From: Sphingobacteriaceae bacterium
GTDB lineage: Bacteria > Bacteroidota > Bacteroidia > B-17B0 > Aurantibacillaceae
DNA length: 64,000 bases
NCBI GenBank assembly: GCA_016715905.1
Contig: JADJXI010000003.1
Coordinates: forward strand, 806,001-870,000
Reading direction: 5' to 3'
Position 1 is the first letter of the stretch, and the number at the start of each line of letters is the position of its first letter. The notes under the pieces are model-generated. The model did no database searches. It was not told the origin of the DNA and saw only the letters and a list, made by a program, of their open reading frames with translations. Shown here in pieces: positions 1 through 8,401 of the stretch. The translations under genes were made by a program, and so were the position numbers.

Positions 1-118
1 TTAAATAAATGCCTTCTTTTATGGCACAGTTCTCCGTACAAGCAACGCTGTCCGTTTGCCCGATAAGCAGATTTGAAACTGTGACAAATAGAAATAAGAA
101 TAAAAGTATTGTCCTCAC
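1..118 (-). CDS. Exported protein, N-terminal fragment (partial)
   Basis: The minus strand reads from a GTG at 116-118 through 39 open codons to the window edge. It begins with R-T, then a run of Leu, Phe and Ile ending in ...LLIGQ, which is a typical Sec signal peptide with probable cleavage before the Gln. The mature part starts TDSVACTENCAIKEGIYL and contains two cysteines. No domain can be recognised in so short a piece. The start codon is tentative because the frame stays open upstream and no ATG is close. It is divergent from the subtilase gene, with about 50 bases between the two starts. The function is unknown. Confidence 0.55.
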   Translation of the reverse strand, partial: MRTILLFLFLFVTVSNLLIGQTDSVACTENCAIKEGIYL

Positions 119-168
119 TAATGCAAATTTCGCTTTTTTTTTTATACTTTAGGTTAAAATATAATGTT

Positions 169-2283
169 ATGATTCGATTATTATTGGTGTTATTATTTCT
201 TTCTTTGGTTTTATTTAATCCGGCTCAAAAGGAATTCAACAATAGTTTAAAAGCGAGAATTGCGAATCGGAGTTTAAATGGAGATTTTCCGGTAGTAGTA
301 AAAGGTAATGTTGTCAAAATAAAAACACAGAGTAGGGAACTGGGATTTCAATTTCATTATAGCGTTGAGGATATAGCATCCATCACAATTAATCTGGATA
401 ACCTCAGCAAATTAATAGAGCAGAAAATTGTTAGCTATGCCGAATTTATAGAGCCCAATAAAAAAGTAATGAGCGATACGGCTAATGTACGCAATCGAGT
501 AGGAGGTATAAAAACCGGACAAGCACCATTACCACAAGCCTATGACGGAACAGGAGTTATTTTTGGGATTATTGATACAGGAACAGATTGGCGACATGAT
601 GATTTTAGAAATACGCCCGGCGGAACAACTAGGATTAAATGGATTTGGGATCAGAAAGTTGTGGGTTCAGCTCCTCAGCCTTACAATTACGGAACAGAAT
701 GGACAGAAGCGCAAATAAATTTCAGCATTTGTACGCATGATGATTTGGCAGGTAACAGTCATGGTACTCACGTTTCCGGAGTTGCCGTTGGTAATGGATC
801 AGCAACCGGAAATTTTCAAGGTTGTGCGCCTAAAGCAAATATTGTAGTAGTTTCTTTAGATTTTAATAAACCAGGTCCAACAATAGCCGATGGAGTAAAT
901 TATATTTTCAGTAAAGCGACTTTATTAGGGAAACCTTGTGTTATTAATGCTAGCGTAGGTGATTATTATGGAAGTCACGATGGTACCGACATGGAAGCTA
1001 AATTAATTGAAGGCATGGTGAAAGATAAACCTGGAAGAGTAATGGTGGCCGCCGGTGGAAATGCAGGTGAGGCCCGATATCATACCTTAACGCAGCCTCC
1101 GGTAGGTGATACTACTTTTACTTGGTTTACAAATAACACGGCCAACTTAACTTATCGAACCTATGGTGATACTAATCAGGTAAAGAATTTATTTTTTAAT
1201 ATTGGAGTAAATCGCCCTTCGGATTACACAAATTTGGGAAGTACAGGATTTAAGCCTTACAATTATGGCATTCCATTATCACAAACAGATACCGTTAAGC
1301 ACAATGGAAATCGGATAGGTATTGTACAATCTTGGGCTACCATAAATACTTATGGCGTATACGAGTTATTAATCTCTATCCAAGCCGATTCAACCGGATA
1401 TTTATGGAGAACTGAAACTAGAGGATCCGGTTTGCATCATGCCTGGAATTTTGAATTTAAAGGCTGGAATTTACCAACAGTTGGGCAATACCCTCGGATG
1501 AGCAAATATGTAATGCCTGATACTTTATTTTCTATTGTTAGCGGATTTCAATGTTTGGATGATATTACAACAGTTGCAAATTACTGTAACGTAACTAAAT
1601 ATTATGATTACAATAATGTGCTTCAAAATGCGATTGACTCACCGGGAGGTTCTAAGGTTGGAAATAGTTCAATCGGTCCTACGCGTAATATGAAGTTGAA
1701 ACCGGATATTGCTGCAACGGGAAGTGGTGTGTTTGCTGCAGCCGCAGTAAATATTCAAGCACCTTGGATATTGGCAAACCCAAGCGCAATGGCTCCGGGC
1801 GGACAGCATGTGTATGGAAGTGGCACAAGTGCGTCTTCTCCTGTCGTTGCCGGCTTTGCTGCTTTGTTTTTGCAATCCAATCCAAATTTAACGAGTAAAC
1901 AAGTGCGTAATGCAATTGTGAACTGTGCATATAACGATGGGCATACCGGTGTTGTGCCAAATTTTGCATGGGGATACGGAAAATTAGATGCTAAAGCTTC
2001 CATGATGTGCATCATAACCGGAAAGCAAGAAATAGAACTTATTAATAAGGGCAAAATATTTCCAAATCCTTTTTCTGATCAAGTTCAACTTAAGTTCAGT
2101 AAAGAAATTTACGGCGATGCTTTTGTATATTCTATTGATGGGAAATTATTAATGACAACAAAGGTTTCAGGCGATGAATTGAATTTAAATAATTCAGGAC
2201 CATTACAAAATTATAAGGGATTATTAATCGTTAGAGTGTTAAGCGAAGGAACTACTTCAGTATTTAAAGTAGTAAAAGAATAA
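169..2283 (+). CDS. S8 (subtilisin-like) serine peptidase with T9SS type A sorting domain
   Basis: This is a secreted subtilase of about 704 residues. The start chosen is the ATG at 169, which gives MIRLLLVLLFLSLVLF as a signal peptide; an upstream TTG would add 20 residues in front of it. The catalytic triad is visible: Asp136 in GIIDTG, His198 in NSHGTHVSG and Ser554 in GSGTSASSP. The roughly 350 residues between His and Ser are longer than in plain subtilisin and probably hold an inserted beta domain. The last 80 residues begin KIFPNPFSD and end in a beta-rich segment with ...VFKVVKE, the pattern of a type A C-terminal domain recognised by the type 9 secretion system. The protein is therefore probably exported across the outer membrane and may be attached to the surface. 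Substrate unknown. prmC follows after 4 bases. Confidence 0.92.
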   Translation: MIRLLLVLLFLSLVLFNPAQKEFNNSLKARIANRSLNGDFPVVVKGNVVKIKTQSRELGFQFHYSVEDIASITINLDNLSKLIEQKIVSYAEFIEPNKKVMSDTANVRNRVGGIKTGQAPLPQAYDGTGVIFGIIDTGTDWRHDDFRNTPGGTTRIKWIWDQKVVGSAPQPYNYGTEWTEAQINFSICTHDDLAGNSHGTHVSGVAVGNGSATGNFQGCAPKANIVVVSLDFNKPGPTIADGVNYIFSKATLLGKPCVINASVGDYYGSHDGTDMEAKLIEGMVKDKPGRVMVAAGGNAGEARYHTLTQPPVGDTTFTWFTNNTANLTYRTYGDTNQVKNLFFNIGVNRPSDYTNLGSTGFKPYNYGIPLSQTDTVKHNGNRIGIVQSWATINTYGVYELLISIQADSTGYLWRTETRGSGLHHAWNFEFKGWNLPTVGQYPRMSKYVMPDTLFSIVSGFQCLDDITTVANYCNVTKYYDYNNVLQNAIDSPGGSKVGNSSIGPTRNMKLKPDIAATGSGVFAAAAVNIQAPWILANPSAMAPGGQHVYGSGTSASSPVVAGFAALFLQSNPNLTSKQVRNAIVNCAYNDGHTGVVPNFAWGYGKLDAKASMMCIITGKQEIELINKGKIFPNPFSDQVQLKFSKEIYGDAFVYSIDGKLLMTTKVSGDELNLNNSGPLQNYKGLLIVRVLSEGTTSVFKVVKE

Positions 2284-2287
2284 AAAC

Positions 2288-3160
2288 ATGCGTGTTGCCG
2301 GAAATAAAGTTTCCCAAGTTTTAGAATATTATCACAATGAACTCGATCATTTGTATGGCGCAAATGAAGTAGATGCATTATTTAAAGAAGCAGCAGAGCA
2401 CTTTTTGAAAATTAATCGTTCAGTCCTTAATTCGAAGCTTGCAGATTATTTAAATCAAAGTGATTTATTAAAAATCTACGATTGTGCGAAAGAGTTGGCC
2501 AAAGGTAAACCTATACAATACATTACCGGTTTGTCTTTTTTTTACGGAAATTCATTTATTGTAAATTCTTCCGTTTTAATTCCTCGACCGGAAACGGAAG
2601 AACTCGTGCATAAAATAATTCAAGATAATAAATCAGCTCAATCTGTTTTAGATATAGGAACAGGTAGCGGTTGTATTCCTGTTACACTTAAAAAGAATAT
2701 AGCTGAAGCAAAAATATTTGCCTGCGATGTAAGCGTTGATGCATTAGCAACAGCCAAAAAAAATGCAGTATTGAATAGTGTTGAGGTAAATTATTTTCAG
2801 GCTAACATTTTAAATTCGATAGAGTTTAAAGCAATGTTTAAGGATAAAGTGGATATAATCGTCAGTAATCCACCATACATCAATCAAAGAGAGATTTCAA
2901 CCATGCACAAAAATGTTTTGGAATTTGAACCTCATGTGGCTTTGTTTGTTGATGGAGATGATGATATCATTTTTTATAAATCAATAATTGATTTATGTTT
3001 AAACAATTTAAATAATGAAGGCAAATTGTATTTTGAATTAAATGATTTAACAGCTAAACGAGTAGAGGAGTATGCTAAAAAATCAGATATTTTTAATTCC
3101 GTAGAACTCTTTAAAGATATGAGCGGAAAATGGAGGTTTCTGAAAGCCGTAAAAAAATAG
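2288..3160 (+). CDS. prmC: Release factor glutamine methyltransferase PrmC (HemK family)
   Basis: PrmC uses S-adenosylmethionine to methylate the glutamine of the GGQ motif in peptide chain release factors, which is needed for efficient translation termination. The 290-residue length is normal for the family. An N-terminal helical release-factor-binding domain (about 1-90) leads to LIPRPETEELV near residue 97, then the SAM-binding loop LDIGTGSGC (121-129) and the hallmark NPPY (194-197), which positions the glutamine. The gene starts 4 bases after the subtilase stop and is convergent with nusB, only 2 bases separating the stops. Confidence 0.96.
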   Translation: MRVAGNKVSQVLEYYHNELDHLYGANEVDALFKEAAEHFLKINRSVLNSKLADYLNQSDLLKIYDCAKELAKGKPIQYITGLSFFYGNSFIVNSSVLIPRPETEELVHKIIQDNKSAQSVLDIGTGSGCIPVTLKKNIAEAKIFACDVSVDALATAKKNAVLNSVEVNYFQANILNSIEFKAMFKDKVDIIVSNPPYINQREISTMHKNVLEFEPHVALFVDGDDDIIFYKSIIDLCLNNLNNEGKLYFELNDLTAKRVEEYAKKSDIFNSVELFKDMSGKWRFLKAVKK

Positions 3161-3162
3161 AA

Positions 3163-4101
3163 TTAATTCTCTTTTAATCCTCTGCCTGATTTTTCAATTT
3201 TATTATCCCTTTTTAATTCGGCAATAATTTTATCGAGCACTCCATTTACAAATGTTTTACTATTGGGTGTGCTGTATTCTTTTGAAATGTCGATGTACTC
3301 ATTCAATGAAGCTTTAATAGGTACATTTGGAATATACATAATTTCGGCAAGTGCCATTTTCATTAATAGCATATCCATGTTGGCAATTCTTTCAATCTCC
3401 CAATTCTTCGTATGTCTATCAATTAGCTCTTCAAAACTTTCTTTGTATAATATTGTTTTGTTAAACAATAAACTCATAAATTCTTTATCATCCTTTTCAT
3501 CTTTTAACAAGGGAAGAATTTTAAATGTACCATCACATGTTTCAATATTTCTGATTACGGAGTTAAACGCAACAAAGCTGTCATCTACCCAATGGATATT
3601 TTTTTCTTCAAACAAAGAGGCAAGTAAATCATTTTGGCTTAAATAATTGGTAATGACATTAACTAAAAACTCTTTATCCTCATTCAGGCTATTCTCACCT
3701 GAACTCATATAATTGGTGTATAGTTCGTGATTTCGTAATTCATAAAATAATTTACGAACCACATCAAAATCACCTTGCCAGGATATTTTTTTACTACTAC
3801 ATAATGCATTAAATTCTTTGCTTTCTTCGAGTGAAATTAAAACTTTATTCTGTGTAAATTTTAAATTCGGGTCCAAATCCTGTTGCGTGGGTAATCTTTT
3901 GTTTTTGTGCTCATCGATAATAACTAAAGCAACATGCCTGAGGTCGTTGAATAGCATTAAAATGGATAAATATAAATCCTGTATTTTATCTAAGCTCTTA
4001 AAAAGTTCTTTTTCGAAAGCAGCAGGCGTGGCATTTTCATGTTGAAAAAATGAATAAAGCGCTTGCATTACTTTGATTCTTAGAAATCTTCTGTTGAGCA
4101 T
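3163..4101 (-). CDS. nusB: Transcription antitermination factor NusB, long Bacteroidota form
   Basis: NusB binds boxA RNA with NusE (S10) and supports rRNA antitermination. The family usually has about 140 residues; this one has 312. The first NusB helix is recognisable at residues 3-20 (NRRFLRIKVMQALYSFF). The rest of the fold is found only near the C-terminus, from about 225 (DRHTKNWEIERIANMDMLLMKMALAE) through SLNEYIDISKEYSTPNS and FVNGVLDKI. The roughly 170 residues between are a helical, lysine- and aspartate-rich insertion, which is the arrangement usual for Bacteroidota NusB as far as I know. The gene lies downstream of the amino-acid dehydrogenase with a 17-base gap, so the two may be cotranscribed. 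Confidence 0.9.
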   Translation of the reverse strand: MLNRRFLRIKVMQALYSFFQHENATPAAFEKELFKSLDKIQDLYLSILMLFNDLRHVALVIIDEHKNKRLPTQQDLDPNLKFTQNKVLISLEESKEFNALCSSKKISWQGDFDVVRKLFYELRNHELYTNYMSSGENSLNEDKEFLVNVITNYLSQNDLLASLFEEKNIHWVDDSFVAFNSVIRNIETCDGTFKILPLLKDEKDDKEFMSLLFNKTILYKESFEELIDRHTKNWEIERIANMDMLLMKMALAEIMYIPNVPIKASLNEYIDISKEYSTPNSKTFVNGVLDKIIAELKRDNKIEKSGRGLKEN

Positions 4102-4118
4102 TTTTTTAATATCAATTT

Positions 4119-5222
4119 TTAAAGTACTGCATTTATTCTGGCTATGGCTTCAATTCGTTGTTCTGCAATTCGATTAGCAGCCATATAATTTGGAATGCCT
4201 TCCTTTTTAGCGATTTGAAAAAGATTATAAGTAGTGTCGTATATTTTTTCAGCATGCGCTAAAGCTCTCTCTTGGTTATATCCTTCGAGTTCATAAAAAA
4301 CGTTTATGATTCCTCCGGCATTCACCACATAATCCGGAGCGTATAATATTCCCTGTTTGCCAATAACCTCACCATGTACCGTTTCATTGAGTAATTGATT
4401 ATTGGCGGCACCACAAACTATTTTACATTTTAATTTAGCTAAGGTATCATCATTTAAGGTTCCACCTAAAGCACATGGTGCATAAACATCAATATCTAAA
4501 TCAAACATTTTATCTGCAGCTACTACTTCTGCTTTATATTTTGCAGATACTTCTTTTAATCTTTCTTCACTTATATCATTTATATAAACCTTAGCTCCGT
4601 CTTTAGTTAAGTGACTAACTAATACTTCCCCTACGTGACCAATGCCCTGTACCAATACTTTTTTTCCGGATAAAGAATCGCTTCCCCAAACTTCGCGGGC
4701 CGATGCTTTCATACTTACATAAACACCGTATGCAGTAACCGGACTAGGATCACCACTTCCGCCCATGGTTTCGGGCAAACCGCTCACATAATCTGTTTCC
4801 ATATGTATAACTTCCATATCTCTACTACTCATGGCCACATCTTCAGCGGTAATGTATTTTCCACCTAGGCTATCCACAAACTTTCCAAAACGGCGTAATA
4901 GGGCTTCGTTTTTTATTTTTTTAGCGTCGCCAATAATAACCGCTTTTCCACCGCCTAAATTTAATCCGGCTACAGAAGATTTATAGGTCATACCCCTTGA
5001 TAAACGTAAAACATCGGTTAATGCTTCCATTTCATTATTGTAATTCCACATACGAGTTCCACCCAATGAAGGGCCCAAAACGGTATTGTGAATTGCAATT
5101 ATGGCTTTTAAACCGGTTGCGTTATCGTTACAATACACAATTTGTTCGTGGTTATTCAGCATCATTTGTGCTATAACCGGATTTTTTGAAAGATCTATAT
5201 CTTTTAAGTTTTTTACTTCCAT
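4119..5222 (-). CDS. Glu/Leu/Phe/Val dehydrogenase (probable branched-chain amino acid dehydrogenase)
   Basis: This NAD-dependent amino acid dehydrogenase reversibly deaminates an aliphatic amino acid such as leucine or valine to its 2-oxo acid. At 367 residues it has the length of leucine dehydrogenases. Lys81 (MTYKSS) and Lys93 (GLNLGGGK) match the spacing of the substrate and catalytic lysines in leucine dehydrogenase. A Rossmann glycine motif, GIGHVG, lies near 195, and the C-terminal NAGGIINVFYE is typical of the family. Substrate choice cannot be settled by reading, so leucine, valine and phenylalanine all remain possible. An exact TATATTTG element lies just upstream on the minus strand. 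Confidence 0.9.
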   Translation of the reverse strand: MEVKNLKDIDLSKNPVIAQMMLNNHEQIVYCNDNATGLKAIIAIHNTVLGPSLGGTRMWNYNNEMEALTDVLRLSRGMTYKSSVAGLNLGGGKAVIIGDAKKIKNEALLRRFGKFVDSLGGKYITAEDVAMSSRDMEVIHMETDYVSGLPETMGGSGDPSPVTAYGVYVSMKASAREVWGSDSLSGKKVLVQGIGHVGEVLVSHLTKDGAKVYINDISEERLKEVSAKYKAEVVAADKMFDLDIDVYAPCALGGTLNDDTLAKLKCKIVCGAANNQLLNETVHGEVIGKQGILYAPDYVVNAGGIINVFYELEGYNQERALAHAEKIYDTTYNLFQIAKKEGIPNYMAANRIAEQRIEAIARINAVL

Positions 5223-5245
5223 CTTTTAATTTTTTTGAAGCGAGG

Positions 5246-5253
5246 CAAATATA
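5246..5253 (-). promoter_or_regulatory. Promoter -7 element of the amino acid dehydrogenase
   Basis: The minus strand reads TATATTTG here, an exact match to the Bacteroidota -7 consensus TAnnTTTG, 23 bases before the ATG. A TTGG lies about 16-17 bases upstream as a weak -33. No Shine-Dalgarno sequence follows. Confidence 0.55.
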
Positions 5254-5371
5254 TCTGTTTTTTTGGTACCAACATTAAATATAGGAACTAAATTACATTC
5301 AAAAAAACTGGTGTTAAAGAATGTGATACTAATCAGGAATTTCTTAATTTCAATACTAATTCAAATTTACC

Positions 5372-5935
5372 ATGAAAGATCAAATGGATTACAGGCAAGT
5401 GAGTTATTCGAGAACCACCTTAACCGAGTTAATGATACCGGCTTATGCTAATTTTGGCGGAAAAATACATGGTGGTATATTATTGTCATTAATGGATAAG
5501 GTAGCGTATGCTTGTGCCTCCAAACATGCGGGCACGTATTGTGTAACCGTTTCTGTGGAGAATGTTGATTTTTTGCAACCGGTAGAGGTAGGTGAGATGG
5601 TAAGTATGAGTGCTTCTTTGAATTATGTGGGAAACACATCTATGGTTGTTGGTATTAAAGTAATTGCCGAAAATTTTAAAGTTGGTTCAGTAAAACACAC
5701 CAACACCAGCTATTTTACGATGGTGGCAAAGAATGATGAGGGCAAACCAACCCAAGTGCCGGGATTAATACTGGATAGTAAAGAGGAAGCGCGTCGATTT
5801 GTAGAGGCCATGAAAAGAAAAGAATTACACCAACCTTATAAGGAAGAATTAAGAAAAGTGAGATTAATGTTGGAAGAAGATGTGAATCACGGTATTTTGG
5901 AAAATGAAAGATGTCGATTAACTTTTTCTATTTAA
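5372..5935 (+). CDS. Acyl-CoA thioesterase (hotdog fold)
   Basis: The protein hydrolyses acyl-CoA thioesters to free acid and CoA. At 187 residues it contains one hotdog domain (about 8-130) with the active-site helix region AYANFGGKIHGGILLSLMD, including conserved Asn27 and Asp42, followed by strands such as VSVENVDFLQPVEVGE. The C-terminal 50 residues are a charged helix (SKEEARRFVEAMKRKEL). This resembles the YciA/ACOT acyl-CoA hydrolase group; chain-length preference cannot be read. The ATG at 5372 is preferred over upstream starts because the hotdog domain begins right after it. The gene stands alone between a divergent dehydrogenase and rpe. Confidence 0.85.
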   Translation: MKDQMDYRQVSYSRTTLTELMIPAYANFGGKIHGGILLSLMDKVAYACASKHAGTYCVTVSVENVDFLQPVEVGEMVSMSASLNYVGNTSMVVGIKVIAENFKVGSVKHTNTSYFTMVAKNDEGKPTQVPGLILDSKEEARRFVEAMKRKELHQPYKEELRKVRLMLEEDVNHGILENERCRLTFSI

Positions 5936-6040
5936 CCTAAGAAATTCATGGAGAATGGATTTGAGAAATATTTTGAAATTAAAATTTATTATTTATTAGT
6001 CAATAATTAAAATTGCCATAAAAAACTTTACCTTTAGGCC

Positions 6041-6688
6041 ATGCATTTGATAGCACCTTCCATTCTTTCGGCCGATTTTGCAAATCTGCAATCGGATATT
6101 GAAATGATTAATACCAGCGAGGCCGATTGGTTTCATGTAGATATAATGGATGGTTTGTTTGTCCCTAATATTTCTTTTGGTTTTCCGGTAATTAAGGCCA
6201 TTAAAAAACATGCCCAAAAACCATTGGATGTTCATTTAATGATCGTAGACCCGGATCGTTATGTGAAGGATTTTAAAGATGCAGGCGCCGATATTTTGAG
6301 CGTACATATAGAAGCCTGCACGCATTTACATAGATGTGTTCAACACATTAAAGCAAGCGGCATGAAAGCCGGAGTGGCTATTAATCCGCATACCAATATT
6401 AATCAATTAGACGATATAATTGCTGATGTTGATTTGGTTTGTTTAATGAGTGTTAATCCGGGATATGGCGGACAAAAATTCATTGAGAACACCTATGAGC
6501 GAGTAATTCGTTTAAAGCATTTAATTGATCAGAAAAATTCCAAAGCCTTGATTGAAATAGATGGAGGGGTAGATTTAAAAAATAAACAGAAATTAATTGA
6601 ATGCGGCGCTAATGTATTAGTGGCCGGTAATACGGTTTTCAGTTCTGAAAATCCTTCGGAAACGATTAGTAAGCTAAAATCTAAATAA
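6041..6688 (+). CDS. rpe: Ribulose-phosphate 3-epimerase
   Basis: Rpe interconverts ribulose 5-phosphate and xylulose 5-phosphate in the pentose phosphate pathway. The 215-residue TIM barrel carries the family hallmarks: APSILSADF at 5-13, the metal/active-site motif HVDIMDG with His32 and Asp34, His65 in DVHLM, the phosphate-loop motif SVNPGYGGQKF near 137, and the second catalytic aspartate Asp174 in EIDGGVD. All the catalytic and metal-binding positions I looked for are present. TACCTTTA at 6029-6036 lies only 4 bases before the ATG, so if it is the -7 element the message would be close to leaderless. I could not find a matching -33 element. Confidence 0.96.
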   Translation: MHLIAPSILSADFANLQSDIEMINTSEADWFHVDIMDGLFVPNISFGFPVIKAIKKHAQKPLDVHLMIVDPDRYVKDFKDAGADILSVHIEACTHLHRCVQHIKASGMKAGVAINPHTNINQLDDIIADVDLVCLMSVNPGYGGQKFIENTYERVIRLKHLIDQKNSKALIEIDGGVDLKNKQKLIECGANVLVAGNTVFSSENPSETISKLKSK

Positions 6689-6690
6689 AA

Positions 6691-6714
6691 ACCCTGTTCT
6701 TACGGGAACAGGGT
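6691..6714 (-). terminator. Rho-independent terminator of the TPR signalling gene
   Basis: A 9-bp perfect stem ACCCTGTTC / GAACAGGGT encloses a 6-base loop. On the minus strand it is followed directly by a run of five T, so it best ends the gene that stops at 6820. It also lies 3 bases after rpe but has no T-run in that direction. Confidence 0.75.
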
Positions 6715-6819
6715 AATAAACCAATAAACCCGGAATTTATTTCATTTCTATTACTTACCGCTCTAAATCGCCATAAGAAATGGAATTCGTTTCCTATTTA
6801 ATTGTACGGTATTTATACA

Positions 6820-8142
6820 CTAAGGTTTCTTTTTACTGAAAATTCTTTCGATAAACTTATCTGTTGGTAACAGTGATCGCTGTATTCTTTGTGCATATTG
6901 AATACTAGAAACAATTTCGTTGTTTTTTTCTTCTACTATTTTCTTCTGAAAAGTGATGAGTTTATTTTGTTCTTTAATTAGCTTAAATCGTTGATAAAGT
7001 AAAAAAGAAAAAACGCTGATGGTAGCTAAAATGGCAAGAAGTGAGAATTTGATGATATTGCTTTGTTTGATTTCATTATTTTGTTTCTGGATAAAGGAAG
7101 TTTGAATTAAACTATCTTTTAAATGATTTTGGCGATAGATAGCGATCATGTCATTTTTTTGCGTCAACCGATTTGTTTCAGCTTCGGAAATTTCTTCATT
7201 GATTTTATTTAATAGCCAAACATAATGATTTGCTTGTTCGAATTTTTTTTGGATTTGATATAAATTTGCTAACGAAGAATAGATGGTGCGTAACTCTGTA
7301 TTATGCACATTGGTATCTAAGAATTGAAGTGATTTTAAATTATATTCAATGGCTTTCGCATAGTTCTCATCAATTTCAAAAATACTTGCTCTTAAATGTA
7401 ATGCCTCTGATTTGTCAATGTTAAAACCATATTTCATCTTTAACTCGATAGATTTTTCAAGATATTCTTTGGCTTCTTTATCCCGGTTGTTATTTGAATA
7501 AACTATATACAAATTATTATATGTTTTACCTAAACTCAAATAATCTTTTGCTTTTTCATTAAGGCTAATTACTTTTAAAAAATATTCTTCAGCTTCCTTA
7601 TATTTCTTCACCATGCCTGAAATGATTCCTAAATTATTATAGATATTAGCGAGGGAATTATTATCAGGGGGACATTTAAGTTGAATTTCAAGCGCATCTA
7701 AGTATGCTTTTTTTGCCTTTTCAAGCTCACCTAAGTAATAATATGAATTGCCTTTGTCCATTATTGCGGAGGCTAAACCGGGTAAATAATTGGCCTTTTT
7801 GTATTCTACTGCTGATTTGTCAAAATTTTCAAGCGCTTTATTATAATCACTTAAATAATTATATGTATTGCCCATATTTACAAAAACATACCCAAGGTAT
7901 CTGGGCCTTCCGGCATTTACGGCTCTTATTTTGGCGGAATCTAAATACTTAAATGCCGTATGAATATCTTTTAATTCGCAAAGTTCATCTACAAGTAAAC
8001 ATGCTGTATAAACATAGGTTGAATCATTACAATTTTTCATTATTGCCAGCAGGCTGTCGGCTTTTCTATTCGGTTGCGTAAAAAAGACCACAGGTAATAC
8101 CAATAAAAAAAAGGTGAATTTATAAGGCATGTAATTTTTCAA
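6820..8142 (-). CDS. TPR protein with membrane anchor and SpoIIE-type linker helix but no phosphatase domain
   Basis: A 440-residue protein. A signal peptide (FTFFLLVLPVVFFTQ) is followed by about six to seven tetratricopeptide repeats (about 45-310), a transmembrane segment near 363-384 (IIKFSLLAILATISVFSFLLY), and a long helix that ends VSSIQYAQRIQRSLLPTDKF and stops at residue 440. In many Bacteroidota sensor proteins this same helix sequence (SI.YA.RIQ..LLP) leads straight into a SpoIIE/PP2C phosphatase domain, which is absent here. The gene just upstream on the same strand (8402-9847) encodes such a phosphatase with the matching linker. It may be a truncated sensor or a regulatory subunit. 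The TPR part should be periplasmic and the linker cytoplasmic. Confidence 0.8.
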   Translation of the reverse strand: MKNYMPYKFTFFLLVLPVVFFTQPNRKADSLLAIMKNCNDSTYVYTACLLVDELCELKDIHTAFKYLDSAKIRAVNAGRPRYLGYVFVNMGNTYNYLSDYNKALENFDKSAVEYKKANYLPGLASAIMDKGNSYYYLGELEKAKKAYLDALEIQLKCPPDNNSLANIYNNLGIISGMVKKYKEAEEYFLKVISLNEKAKDYLSLGKTYNNLYIVYSNNNRDKEAKEYLEKSIELKMKYGFNIDKSEALHLRASIFEIDENYAKAIEYNLKSLQFLDTNVHNTELRTIYSSLANLYQIQKKFEQANHYVWLLNKINEEISEAETNRLTQKNDMIAIYRQNHLKDSLIQTSFIQKQNNEIKQSNIIKFSLLAILATISVFSFLLYQRFKLIKEQNKLITFQKKIVEEKNNEIVSSIQYAQRIQRSLLPTDKFIERIFSKKKP

Positions 8143-8226
8143 TTCATTAAAGATAGAATGCGCTTTAAATATATAAAATTAATACGGTAAATTGAGCTCA
8201 GTATAAATTAATAATAATAACTCACT

Positions 8227-8249
8227 CCGCAGGATTTAAAGTCCTGCGG
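8227..8249. repeat. Palindromic intergenic repeat, copy 1
   Basis: An 8-bp stem CCGCAGGA / TCCTGCGG surrounds TTTAAAG. It shares the CGCAGGATTT core with a second palindrome 100 bases away. There is no strong T-run, so a plain terminator is less likely than a dispersed palindromic repeat. Confidence 0.75.
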
Positions 8250-8330
8250 AACAAGTATAAAAAAATGAATCTCTGATTCTTTGTTTGACGGTCACTTAAA
8301 AATTTCAATTTTTAAATTTACAAACGGCAG

Positions 8331-8351
8331 CGCAGGATTTTAAATCCTGCG
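8331..8351. repeat. Palindromic intergenic repeat, copy 2
   Basis: CGCAGGATTT and AAATCCTGCG form a perfect 10-bp inverted repeat around a single central T. Core and flanks (GCGGA followed by RCARTA) match copy 1 at 8227-8249, so the two are copies of one repeat family in the gap between the phosphatase gene and the TPR gene. Confidence 0.75.
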
Positions 8352-8401
8352 GAGCAGTACAAGTTTCAAAAGTAATCACGCGTAATCCCCTCTTTTTGCA
8401 A

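Noticed and set aside
5263..5451. Small gene before the thioesterase
   Set aside because: It runs into the thioesterase start in another frame, has no domain or composition of a gene, and holds the dehydrogenase promoter region at its edge.
6691..6714. Terminator belonging mainly to rpe
   Set aside because: The T-run lies on the minus-strand side, so the hairpin serves the TPR gene. Any effect on rpe would be weak.
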